DNA from: Qipengyuania marisflavi | GTDB taxonomy: Bacteria; Pseudomonadota; Alphaproteobacteria; Sphingomonadales; Sphingomonadaceae | Reading direction: 5' to 3' | DNA: 64,000 nt | NCBI RefSeq assembly: GCF_005884405.1 | Contig: NZ_VCAO01000001.1 | Location: forward strand, 738,304-802,303 | Part shown: positions 55,475 to 62,446 of the stretch, piece by piece | Layout: each line of letters starts with the position of its first letter | Numbering within the stretch: position 1 is the first letter of the stretch | The notes under the pieces: generated by a model | The model's input: the letters and a program-made list of their open reading frames with translations, nothing else | The model's database searches: none | What the model was told of the DNA's origin: nothing | Made by a program: the position numbers and the translations under genes

Positions 55475-56508
55475 GGCGCGGTCAGCCCGCTGGCCGACAG
55501 CGCGCCGATATCCTGCGCAATACGGTTGGTAATGTCATCCTCCAGCAGCCGCGCGGCCACTTCAACCGCATTGGCGACGCCCTTGGCATTGGCGCTGCCG
55601 TGGCTTTTCACCACCACGCCATTGAGGCCCAGGAAGACCGCGCCATTGTGATTGTTGGGATCAAGATGGTGCTTGAGCAATTCGGTCGCCGGGCGTGAGA
55701 CCAGAAAGCCAACTTTCGAGCGGAAGGAAGACGAAAACGCATTTTTCAGCAGATCGGTCACGAACCGCGCAGCGCCCTCGATCGCCTTCAACGCGATATT
55801 GCCGGAAAATCCGTCGGTCACGATCACATCGCAATTGCCGCGATTGATCTTGTCCGCCTCGACAAAGCCATCAAAGGTCATCGCCAGGCCGGTCGCCGCT
55901 TTTAGCCGGGCGGCGGCTTCCTGGATATCCTCGGTGCCTTTGGTTTCTTCGGTGCCGATGTTGAGCAGCCGCACCCGCGGGCTCTCGCGCCCGGTGACGA
56001 TCCGCGAATAGGCAGCGCCCATCACCGCAAATTGCAGCAGATTGCGCGCGTCACATTCGCGATTCGCGCCAAGGTCCAGCATGATGACATCATCATCGGT
56101 CAGCGTGGGCAGCAGCGCGGCCAGCGCCGGGCGATCGATCCCCGGCATGGTGCGCAACGCCAGCTTGCTCATCGCCATCAGCGCGCCGGTGTTCCCGGCA
56201 CTGACAGCAGCGCCAGCGTCGCCCTGCTTCACAGCATTGACGGCCAGACCCATGCTGGTGGTTTTGGCACGGCGCAGCGCCCGGCTGGGTTTTTCATCCC
56301 CGCCGACCACATCTTCGCAATGCAGCACTTCGGACGCTTCGGTCATGCCGGGATGGGTTTCGAGCGCGGCTTTGATCCGCACTTCGTCACCAACCAGCAG
56401 GAACTTGAAGCGATCATGCCGGCGCCGCGCAAGCGCAGCACCTTCGACCATCACGCGCACGCCTTCATCGCCGCCCATCGCGTCAACGGCGATACGCGGC
56501 AATCTCAT
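55471..56508 (-). CDS. plsX: Phosphate acyltransferase PlsX
   Basis: A 345-residue enzyme making acyl-phosphate from acyl-ACP for phospholipid synthesis. [11 protein letters not shown] begins the protein, [19 protein letters not shown] and [20 protein letters not shown] are hallmark blocks. Coupled to fabH and following rpmF by 24 bases, it links membrane-lipid initiation to ribosome supply as in many bacteria. Confidence 0.96.
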   Translation of the reverse strand: MRLPRIAVDAMGGDEGVRVMVEGAALARRRHDRFKFLLVGDEVRIKAALETHPGMTEASEVLHCEDVVGGDEKPSRALRRAKTTSMGLAVNAVKQGDAGAAVSAGNTGALMAMSKLALRTMPGIDRPALAALLPTLTDDDVIMLDLGANRECDARNLLQFAVMGAAYSRIVTGRESPRVRLLNIGTEETKGTEDIQEAAARLKAATGLAMTFDGFVEADKINRGNCDVIVTDGFSGNIALKAIEGAARFVTDLLKNAFSSSFRSKVGFLVSRPATELLKHHLDPNNHNGAVFLGLNGVVVKSHGSANAKGVANAVEVAARLLEDDITNRIAQDIGALSASGLTAP

Positions 56509-56532
56509 GGCAAACTCCGGGTCAAATTACGG

Positions 56533-56712
56533 TCAGAGACCGACGGCGATGACTTCGCGTCCGTTATAATGGCCGCAATGCGGGCACAGATTGTGCGGCC
56601 GCTTCAGCTCGCCGCAGTTCGAACACTCGTGATGAGCGTCAACCTTCAACGAATCATGCGAACGGCGGTTGCCCCGGCGGTGGGGCGATACTTTCCTCTT
56701 GGGGACGGCCAT
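56533..56712 (-). CDS. rpmF: 50S ribosomal protein L32
   Basis: A 59-residue ribosomal protein read directly from the minus strand. It begins [20 protein letters not shown], then a zinc-type pair CSNCGELK and [12 protein letters not shown], and ends AVGL. The four cysteines are all present, indicating the zinc-binding form. It is the first gene of rpmF-plsX-fabH-ihfA-merR. The DUF177 (YceD) gene that often precedes rpmF is not here. Confidence 0.95.
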   Translation of the reverse strand: MAVPKRKVSPHRRGNRRSHDSLKVDAHHECSNCGELKRPHNLCPHCGHYNGREVIAVGL

Positions 56713-56966
56713 GGCGGCACCTGTTCCTCAAATAAACACTGTAGTTTCGGTTGGCCGCCGTAGGGGATGGTCCGGGGTCACACAAGAGTGCGGCTTACCG
56801 AAAAGTCCCGTCCGTGGCGGTGAAGGCGCGCGCTATAGCGAAAACCGGCGGCAATGCAAGCACGGGGATAGCATGGCCGCGCGGATTGCCCGCGCCTCTG
56901 CCCCTCCCTAGCAAGGAGTGGGTTCGCAAGCAATCGGGACAATCGTCCGCCACAGGGGCAATCGCC

Positions 56967-57365
56967 ATGGATATCATACTGCCGATCACACTGACTTCTG
57001 CCGCAGCGGCAGCCATCATCAATCTGTGGCTGTCCGTGCGCGTGGGCCAATTGCGGGGCAGTTTAAAAGTGCTGCACGGTGATGATTCGGGCGGCCCGCT
57101 GACCCGCCGGATGCGCGCGCAGATGAACTTTGTGGAGAACACCGCCTTTGTTCTGGTGCTGATCGCGGCCATCGAACTGTCGGGACGCGGCCAGCCGTGG
57201 CTCGCCTATGTCGCGGGCGCATATATGCTGGGCCGCGTGGCGCATGGCATGGGGATGGACGGCGAAGGCCCGACGAAACCGCGCATGATCGGCACGCTGA
57301 TCACCATGCTGACCCAGCTGGGGCTGGCCGTGGTCGCCGCGCTGATTGCGATGCGGGTGATGTAA
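56967..57365 (+). CDS. MAPEG family membrane protein (third copy)
   Basis: A 132-residue four-helix membrane protein. LTSAAAAAIINLWLSVRVGQLRGSLKVLHGDDSGGPLTRRMRAQMNFVENTAFVLVLIAAIEL carries the FVENTAF core of the MAPEG branch related to microsomal glutathione transferase-like inner-membrane proteins. It is only distantly related to the tandem copies at 9812 and 10260. ATG 56967 has AGGGG upstream; earlier in-frame sequence is unlike the family. Confidence 0.87.
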   Translation: MDIILPITLTSAAAAAIINLWLSVRVGQLRGSLKVLHGDDSGGPLTRRMRAQMNFVENTAFVLVLIAAIELSGRGQPWLAYVAGAYMLGRVAHGMGMDGEGPTKPRMIGTLITMLTQLGLAVVAALIAMRVM

Positions 57366-57372
57366 GGCGCAG

Positions 57373-57424
57373 CCCTCCCCGTTCCCGGGCAGATGACAGT
57401 CGCGATAGGCGGCTGACGGAGGGG
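57373..57424 (+). repeat. Intergenic palindromic repeat, copy A
   Basis: The segment runs from CCCTCCCC to a terminal CTGACGGAGGGG; its two outer arms are complementary in part. The last 12 bases are identical to those of the copy at 58754. Lies in the 135-base convergent gap between the MAPEG and hydrolase genes. Confidence 0.55.
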
Positions 57425-57454
57425 ATTTCGGCCTGATACGGCACTTTGCCGCCG

Positions 57455-57499
57455 CCCCCCACCATGCTCCGCTTGGTCACCCTTCCGGTCCGGAGAGGA
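57455..57499 (-). repeat. Intergenic palindromic repeat, copy B (inverted)
   Basis: CCCCCACCATGCTCCGC followed by CCTTCCGGTCCGGAGAGG resembles the same element in opposite orientation, with degenerate arms. It abuts the stop of the hydrolase gene and may help end transcription. Confidence 0.4.
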
Positions 57500-57500
57500 T

Positions 57501-58169
57501 TTACGCCAGAGCGTGATCGCTGACGAAGGCGTTGGTCTTGCGTTCCTGGCCAAAGGTGCTGGTGGGGCCGTGGCCGGGGATAAAGGTCACGTCATTGCCC
57601 AGCGGCCACAGCTTCTGGGTGATCGCGTCGAGCAGATCCTGATGATTGCCCATCGGAAAATCGGTGCGCCCGATGCTGCCCTGAAACAGCACATCGCCGA
57701 CAATGGCGAATTTGCTGGCGCGGTTGAAGAACACGACATGGCCAGGGGTGTGGCCGGGGCAATGGATCACTTCCAGCACCAAGTCGCCCACGGTGACGGT
57801 GTCGCCATCGTCCAGCCAGCGATCGGGTTCGAACACCTGGCCGTTGACGCCGTATTTCGCGCCGTCTTCGCCCAAACGGTCAATCCAGAAACGGTCGGCC
57901 TCATGCGGCCCTTCGATGCGCAGCCCCAGCTCTTTCGCCAGCACGCCTGCCTCCCCGCAATGGTCGATATGGCCGTGGGTGATCAGGATCTTCTCCAGCT
58001 CCACCCCGCTGCGCGCCACCGCCGCCTTGAGCTTGTCGAGATCCCCGCCCGGATCAATCAGCGCACCTTTGTTGGTGGCGGTGCACCAGATCAAAGAGCA
58101 GTTTTGCTGCAAGGGCGTGACCGGGACGATACCGGCTTTCATTGGGGGAGTTTTAAGAGTGCCTGTCAT
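57501..58169 (-). CDS. MBL-fold hydrolase, glyoxalase II-like
   Basis: A 222-residue metallo-hydrolase. THGHIDHCG is the complete HxHxDH zinc motif, CPGHTPGHV the third His, and VGDVLFQGSIGRTDFP the bridging Asp strand, ending FIPGHGPTSTFGQERKTN. This is the YcbL/GloC branch of glyoxalase II, which hydrolyses lactoylglutathione or similar thioesters. ATG 58142 (MKAGIVPVTP) is closer to where homologues begin than ATG 58169; neither has a clear ribosome site. Confidence 0.9.
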   Translation of the reverse strand: MTGTLKTPPMKAGIVPVTPLQQNCSLIWCTATNKGALIDPGGDLDKLKAAVARSGVELEKILITHGHIDHCGEAGVLAKELGLRIEGPHEADRFWIDRLGEDGAKYGVNGQVFEPDRWLDDGDTVTVGDLVLEVIHCPGHTPGHVVFFNRASKFAIVGDVLFQGSIGRTDFPMGNHQDLLDAITQKLWPLGNDVTFIPGHGPTSTFGQERKTNAFVSDHALA

Positions 58170-58286
58170 GCGCGGGAAATGGCGGCAGCGGGCTGCGATT
58201 GCAACCCGCCTACCAAACCTGCGGTCAGGCCAAACTGTCAGGCGTTCAGGGCGCGCTGTGCCCCCGAACGCCGACAGAAAAGCTGA

Positions 58287-58619
58287 TCAATAGCGGCGGA
58301 AATCCACGATGCGGTTGTCGCTGCGGAAGATGCAGGAGAACTGGTTACGACGCGAATCGCGCACATTGATCCGACCTTTGACCTTCACTGTATCGCGGCT
58401 GTCCTGCTTGACGGATTCGATACGAATCTGTCCGAAACGTGATGCTTCACGCCCACAGGCATTGGCAGCAGCACGTTCAAATTGCTGGCCTGAATTGTAG
58501 CCGTAATTGTCATCACCGCCGCCAAGGATATCGTCGAACAAGCCGCCGCCAAGGCCGCTCATACAACCGCCAAGCAGCAGGGTGGTGGAAAGCATGGTGG
58601 GAAGAAGTAACTTACGCAT
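58287..58619 (-). CDS. Small lipoprotein, unknown function
   Basis: A 110-residue protein with a lipobox LGGC after a 20-residue signal peptide, then a glycine/aspartate-rich linker (GGGLFDDILGGGDDNYG), and a C-terminal domain with two cysteines (NACGRE and FSCIF) likely to form a disulfide. The INVRDSRRNQFSCIFRSD portion recalls small envelope lipoproteins of sphingomonads. A near-match EcfG promoter lies about 60 bases upstream. Confidence 0.75.
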   Translation of the reverse strand: MRKLLLPTMLSTTLLLGGCMSGLGGGLFDDILGGGDDNYGYNSGQQFERAAANACGREASRFGQIRIESVKQDSRDTVKVKGRINVRDSRRNQFSCIFRSDNRIVDFRRY

Positions 58620-58677
58620 GTCGTGTCTCCAGCGTTGTGTCCCTTGTCTCGCCCACCGACTGCAAGGGTATTGAGAC

Positions 58678-58702
58678 TACGAAAACCGCGAGTGATTGTT
58701 CC
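58678..58702 (-). promoter_or_regulatory. Possible EcfG-type promoter, one mismatch
   Basis: On the minus strand GGAAC (58702-58698) is followed by 16 bases and CGTA (58681-58678), one base off the CGTT consensus. The start would lie about 50 bases before the lipoprotein ATG at 58619. Weaker than the site at 995. Confidence 0.35.
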
Positions 58703-58753
58703 GGCTGGGGTTTTGAGAGGTGGGCATGCTGCAAAAAGGATGGACCGGCAATC

Positions 58754-58808
58754 CTTCCCTGACCGGGGAGGTGGCAGACGGCGCGCCAGCGGCGACTGAC
58801 GGAGGGGA
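58754..58808 (+). repeat. Intergenic palindromic repeat, copy C
   Basis: CTTCCCTGACCGGGGAGGT leads into a GC-rich centre (GGCGCGCC) and ends CTGACGGAGGGG. Its left arm and right arm are each partly self-complementary. The final 12 bases equal those at 57413-57424. It lies in the 266-base gap between the lipoprotein and the S24 regulator, which holds no gene I can support. Confidence 0.55.
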
Positions 58809-58885
58809 GTTACGGTACGAGCAAGCGATCAGGGTGAATCGCGCATGGTCCCCCCCGATTCGGGGAAGATCAGCACACTAGATAT

Positions 58886-59551
58886 TCAAACCCTCCCCCC
58901 CTTCCAGACCACCCGGCCGATAATCTCCACTTCCTCACGCCCCAATTCGATCGGGGCATAGCCATCGTTGGCGCTGATCAGGGCGATGCGGCCGGGAGCG
59001 CTGGCTTGGACCTGTTTGACGTGCAGCGCGTCTCCGATGCGGACGACGTGGATACCCTCGCCCGCGCGCTTGTTGCGGTCGACGAATATTTCATCACCGC
59101 TACGCAGGAGCGGGTCCATCGAATCGCCTTCCACCCGAATGGCCGACAAATCCGCACCCTCCAACCCCATTTCGCGCAACCATCGGCGCGAAAAGCGGAA
59201 CGCATCGAAGGAAATTTCTTCCGCACCCATCGCGCCCGGTCCAGCTGAGGCGTCGAGCGGCAGGCGCGGCACCTCCACCCACTCGCCCGGCGCCGTATGC
59301 GTATCATTATGCGGCGCATCATCGAACGTGCGCGTGGCGATCAGGCGCGGTTTCACACCAAGGAATTCCGCAATCTTTCTGAGGTCTGGCTCATCCAGAT
59401 GGCGCGGGCTGCCCCGTCTCACATATTGCTGAAGATAAGCGGCATTGCGCCCGATAAGCCGTGACAGTTCGGCCAGGCTGGTGCGGCTATCGCGCGCCAG
59501 ATCCTGCAAACGTCCGCGGGCGTGGCGTTCAGATAGAGAGATGTTTTCCAT
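58886..59551 (-). CDS. XRE/S24 family transcriptional repressor (LexA-like peptidase fold)
   Basis: A 221-residue repressor. The N-terminal helix-turn-helix is TSLAELSRLIGRNAAYLQQYVRRGSPRHLDEPDLRKIAEFLGV. The S24 peptidase domain has the catalytic Ser in VEGDSMDPLLRSGDEIFVD and Lys in VVRIGDALHVKQV. The Ala-Gly cleavage-type site is not obvious, so self-cleavage is uncertain. Two palindromes sit immediately before its ATG and overlap a candidate promoter, implying autorepression. Divergent from an uncharacterised three-gene run. Confidence 0.9.
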   Translation of the reverse strand: MENISLSERHARGRLQDLARDSRTSLAELSRLIGRNAAYLQQYVRRGSPRHLDEPDLRKIAEFLGVKPRLIATRTFDDAPHNDTHTAPGEWVEVPRLPLDASAGPGAMGAEEISFDAFRFSRRWLREMGLEGADLSAIRVEGDSMDPLLRSGDEIFVDRNKRAGEGIHVVRIGDALHVKQVQASAPGRIALISANDGYAPIELGREEVEIIGRVVWKGGRV

Positions 59552-59557
59552 GAAAAT

Positions 59558-59572
59558 TCCTATAGCATAGGA
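59558..59572. promoter_or_regulatory. Operator 1 of the S24 repressor
   Basis: TCCTAT-AGC-ATAGGA is a perfect 6-3-6 palindrome centred 14 bases before the repressor ATG. It includes the candidate -10 (TATAGG on the minus strand). The pairing with operator 2 at 59577 suggests cooperative binding. Confidence 0.65.
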
Positions 59573-59586
59573 TTTTTCCTAGACAA
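59559..59586 (-). promoter_or_regulatory. Candidate promoter of the S24 gene, probably leaderless
   Basis: TTGTCT (59586-59581) and TATAGG (59564-59559) are spaced by 16 bases. Seven bases separate the -10 from the ATG at 59551, so transcription should begin at or within a base or two of the start codon. No ribosome-binding site is visible. Confidence 0.5.
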
Positions 59587-59592
59587 GTAGGA
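59577..59592. promoter_or_regulatory. Operator 2 of the S24 repressor
   Basis: TCCTA-GACAAG-TAGGA is an inverted repeat with the same outer bases as operator 1 but a six-base spacer. It covers the candidate -35 element. Centre-to-centre distance is about 19.5 bases, close to two helical turns. Confidence 0.55.
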
Positions 59593-59650
59593 TTTCAGCT
59601 GGAACGAACGGAGAACACCAGCAGCGAATCACCAGCTGGAAAGGAGCCCC

Positions 59651-59872
59651 ATGCTGATCCGTTCCGTCGAGAAATTCCTCCGCCGCACCGATATGGCCGC
59701 CACCAAATTCGGCCGACTCGCCGCCAGCGATCCGCGCTTTGTCCTCGATCTGAGACAAGGCCGCATCCCGCGCACGCCCGTCGAACAACGCATAATCGGC
59801 TTCATGGCCGGTTTCGAAGCCGCCGCAAACCAAACCGAAACCGCCCACGGAGAAACCGCCCATGTCCAGTGA
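59651..59872 (+). CDS. Small protein, unknown function (divergent from S24 repressor)
   Basis: A 73-residue basic protein: IRSVEKFLRRTDMAATKFGRLAASDPRFVLDLRQGRIPRTPVEQRIIGFMAGFE. The helix pattern resembles a short DNA-binding helix-turn-helix (TKFGRLAASDPRFVLDLRQGR), as in other sphingomonad small proteins beside S24 regulators. AAGGAG gives a strong ribosome site. Its end overlaps the next gene by 11 bases. Confidence 0.8.
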   Translation: MLIRSVEKFLRRTDMAATKFGRLAASDPRFVLDLRQGRIPRTPVEQRIIGFMAGFEAAANQTETAHGETAHVQ

Positions 59873-60215
59873 AACCGCCCCGCCCCGCCCGCCGCGCGTG
59901 CGCCGCACCACTGCCGACCGATTGCGTGAGGCGTTGCTGTCGCTTGGCGAGCATCACGGGCAAGTGCTGCATCATGCCGAGAAAGCCTGGGCCAGCATCA
60001 CCTTTGCCGGCACGCGCCACACGCTGGCGCTCCTGTTTGCAGGGGATGACGCCGTGGCGGCAGGCGAACGCTTCATCGCCGCGCTGCCTGATCACGAATT
60101 CGCGCTGCCCGGCCAATTTGTCGCCGATGCCGCAGTGGCAGGCGCCGAACACCGCCTGCTCCCCTCGCCCCGCTTGGTGGTGGAGTGCGAGCTGTTGTTG
60201 CTGGAGGATGCGTGA
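59862..60215 (+). CDS. Hypothetical protein, unknown function
   Basis: A 117-residue protein with a basic N-terminus (RPPRVRRTTADRLREALLSLG) and a compact rest (WASITFAGTRHTLALLFAGDDAVAAGERFIAALPDHEFALPGQFVADAAV). No signal peptide or recognised domain. The ATG overlaps the end of the 73-residue gene by 11 bases, so the two are translationally linked and probably part of the S24-controlled run. Confidence 0.75.
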   Translation: MSSETAPPRPPRVRRTTADRLREALLSLGEHHGQVLHHAEKAWASITFAGTRHTLALLFAGDDAVAAGERFIAALPDHEFALPGQFVADAAVAGAEHRLLPSPRLVVECELLLLEDA

Positions 60216-60270
60216 GTGCTTGACAGTGGCACAATTTCTGGGCGTATCTGCAAAAATGGGGAGACTGTCG

Positions 60271-60975
60271 ATGCGTGTTACTATCCTTGGACTGGCTCTG
60301 CTGACGCTGGGCGCACCGCTCGCCGCACAGGATCTCGAATTTCAGGAGATTGTCGTCACCGGATCACGGATTGATCAGGACGATTATTCCAATGATATGC
60401 CGGCCGTAGGGCTGCGCCGGGCAGCAGACTTTCTGGTCCAAATGGTCGTAATCCGAGGTGACACGCGCGACATGGCGCAGCGGCGCAAGGAAATCCGTGC
60501 AATGCTGGCCGATGCGATCCGCCGTGCCGGTTCTGCGGGCGTCGAGCTTGCCTATGGCGATTATATTCTGACGCGGCTGACATCCGAAAATGTGGACGAA
60601 ATCACTCTGCAAAGCGACAATCGGCCCGATAGCGAGCGCGTGTTATTTCTGGTCAAAGCCCGCCTTGGCGGCGCGCAAAGCGGTGAGGCCGCCGAGGCGC
60701 AAATCGAACGCTATATGGATGCCGTGCCCGAGGTTGGCCGCGCCCAGATGGACATATTGGGCGACGCGACGCTCTCGATCGTCGGACCCGATAGCTTCCG
60801 CCCGCAAATCGCGGAGAAAATTGCCGAGGATGCAAATGCCATGGCGCGCCGTATAGGCGATGGCTACTCAGTAGAGATCGAAGGCCTGAACATGCCGGTC
60901 CAATGGGCCAGGTCGGGACCGGGCGAAGTGCTGCTGTATATCCCCTACAAGCTGACCATCGTCCCACGCCCCTGA
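60271..60975 (+). CDS. Exported protein with a TonB-plug-like EIVVTGSR segment, unknown function
   Basis: A 234-residue protein. A clear signal peptide ends near PLAAQ. The mature N-terminus QEIVVTGSRI is the motif that opens plug domains of TonB-dependent receptors, yet no plug or beta-barrel follows. Instead there is a helical and beta region (QMVVIRGDTRDMAQRRKEIRAMLADAIRRAG; YILTRLTSENVDEITLQSDNRP; IEIEGLNMPVQWARSGPGEVLLYIPYKLTIVP). I recognise no named family. ATG 60271 has GGGGAGA six bases upstream. It follows the 117-residue gene by 55 bases. Confidence 0.8.
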   Translation: MRVTILGLALLTLGAPLAAQDLEFQEIVVTGSRIDQDDYSNDMPAVGLRRAADFLVQMVVIRGDTRDMAQRRKEIRAMLADAIRRAGSAGVELAYGDYILTRLTSENVDEITLQSDNRPDSERVLFLVKARLGGAQSGEAAEAQIERYMDAVPEVGRAQMDILGDATLSIVGPDSFRPQIAEKIAEDANAMARRIGDGYSVEIEGLNMPVQWARSGPGEVLLYIPYKLTIVPRP

Positions 60976-60984
60976 CCGCGCCCC

Positions 60985-62421
60985 TTACCCGCGTCGGATC
61001 ACCAGATTGCGGATTTCCGTCATGTCCTCCATCGCGAATTTGATGCCTTCGCGGCCCAGACCGGAATCCTTCACGCCGCCATAAGGCATGTTGTCGACGC
61101 GGTAGCTGGGGACGTCGTTGATCACCACGCCGCCGACTTCCAGCCGGTCCCACGCGTCGAACATCTTGAACAGATCGCGCGTGAAAATGCCCGCCTGCAG
61201 GCCGAATTTGCTGCGATTGACCTCGGCCAGCGCCTCGTCAAAATCGCTGAATTTCTGCAGGATGGCGAGCGGGCCGAACGCCTCTTCATTGATGGCCTTG
61301 GCATCAGGGTGGACATTTTCGAGCAGCGTCGCCGCCAGCATCGCCCCGTCCAACTGTCCGCCGCACAGCAGCGCTGCGCCGCCGTCCACGGCCTCGTCGA
61401 TCCAGCCTTTCAGCCGCTTGGCTTCGCCTTCGGAGATCATCGGGCCGATGAAGGTGTCGCGATCTTTCGGGTCACCGGCAACCAGCGTCTTGGTCTTGGC
61501 GACCAGCATGTCCTTGAAGCGGTCATAGACACTTTCGTGGATAATGATCCGCTGGACACCGATACAGCTCTGCCCGCTTTGGTAGAATGCGCCAAAAATG
61601 ATCCGTTCGAGCGCATCGTCCAGATCCGCGTCATGATCCACCACCACTGCAGCATTGCCGCCCAGTTCGAGCACGACCTTCTTCTTGCCGCAGCGCGCCT
61701 TGAGGTCCCAGCCCACCCCGGGTGAGCCGGTGAAGCTGAGCAGCTTGAGCCGCTCGTCCACGGTGAACAGATCCGCGCCGTCGCGGCTGGCGGGGAGGAT
61801 CGAAAACGCGCCTTCGGGCAGCACATCGCATTCGGCCAGCACCTCGCCCATGATGATCGCGCCCAGCGGGGTCTTGCTGGCGGGTTTCATCACAAAGGGG
61901 CAGCCCACCGCAATCGCTGGGGCAATCTTGTGCGCGGCCAGGTTGAGCGGGAAATTAAACGGCGAGATGAAACTGCACGGACCGATCGGATAGCGCTTCC
62001 AGATCGATTCATAGCCCTTGGCACGTTCCGATATGTCCAGCGGCATGACCTCGCCATGAATCCGCACCGCTTCTTCTGCCGCGATGCGGAAGGTATCGAT
62101 CAGGCGGGTGACCTCGCCCTCGGCATCCTTGATCGGCTTGCCCGCTTCCACGCACAGCGCATAGGCCAGCTCGTCATAGCGCTGCTTGAAGCGTTCGACA
62201 CAGTGCATCAGCACATCCTGCCGCTCGTAACTGGCCAGCCGCGCCATCGGCTCCGCCGCGCGCACTGACCCGGCAATGGCCTCGTCGATGATTTCCGGCG
62301 TGGCCAGCGCGGTGCGGAATGCGACCTCGCCGGTGAATTTATCGGTCACCTTCAGATCGGTGTTCGGCTGCACCGCCTTGTTGTTGAGATACAGCGGATA
62401 GGTGTCTTTGAGGATTGGCAA
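60985..62421 (-). CDS. Aldehyde dehydrogenase family protein
   Basis: A 478-residue NAD(P)-dependent enzyme. SFISPFNFPLNLAAHKIAPAIAVGCPFVMKPASKTPL is the nucleotide-binding segment, FTGSPGVGWDLK follows, LELGGNAAVV holds the general-base Glu, and QSGQSCIGVQRI the catalytic Cys. The sequence is nearest in feel to the lactaldehyde/GAPN-like branch. It starts 25 bases after the ThDP enzyme gene, so the two are probably one operon. Substrate unknown. Confidence 0.93.
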   Translation of the reverse strand: MPILKDTYPLYLNNKAVQPNTDLKVTDKFTGEVAFRTALATPEIIDEAIAGSVRAAEPMARLASYERQDVLMHCVERFKQRYDELAYALCVEAGKPIKDAEGEVTRLIDTFRIAAEEAVRIHGEVMPLDISERAKGYESIWKRYPIGPCSFISPFNFPLNLAAHKIAPAIAVGCPFVMKPASKTPLGAIIMGEVLAECDVLPEGAFSILPASRDGADLFTVDERLKLLSFTGSPGVGWDLKARCGKKKVVLELGGNAAVVVDHDADLDDALERIIFGAFYQSGQSCIGVQRIIIHESVYDRFKDMLVAKTKTLVAGDPKDRDTFIGPMISEGEAKRLKGWIDEAVDGGAALLCGGQLDGAMLAATLLENVHPDAKAINEEAFGPLAILQKFSDFDEALAEVNRSKFGLQAGIFTRDLFKMFDAWDRLEVGGVVINDVPSYRVDNMPYGGVKDSGLGREGIKFAMEDMTEIRNLVIRRG

Positions 62422-62446
62422 GGGTCTCTCCTGATGTCCGGTAATC

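Noticed and set aside
58853-58865. CCCCGATTCGGGG hairpin as terminator of the S24 gene
   Set aside because: Four pairs with short loop and no T-run; chance is likely in this GC content.
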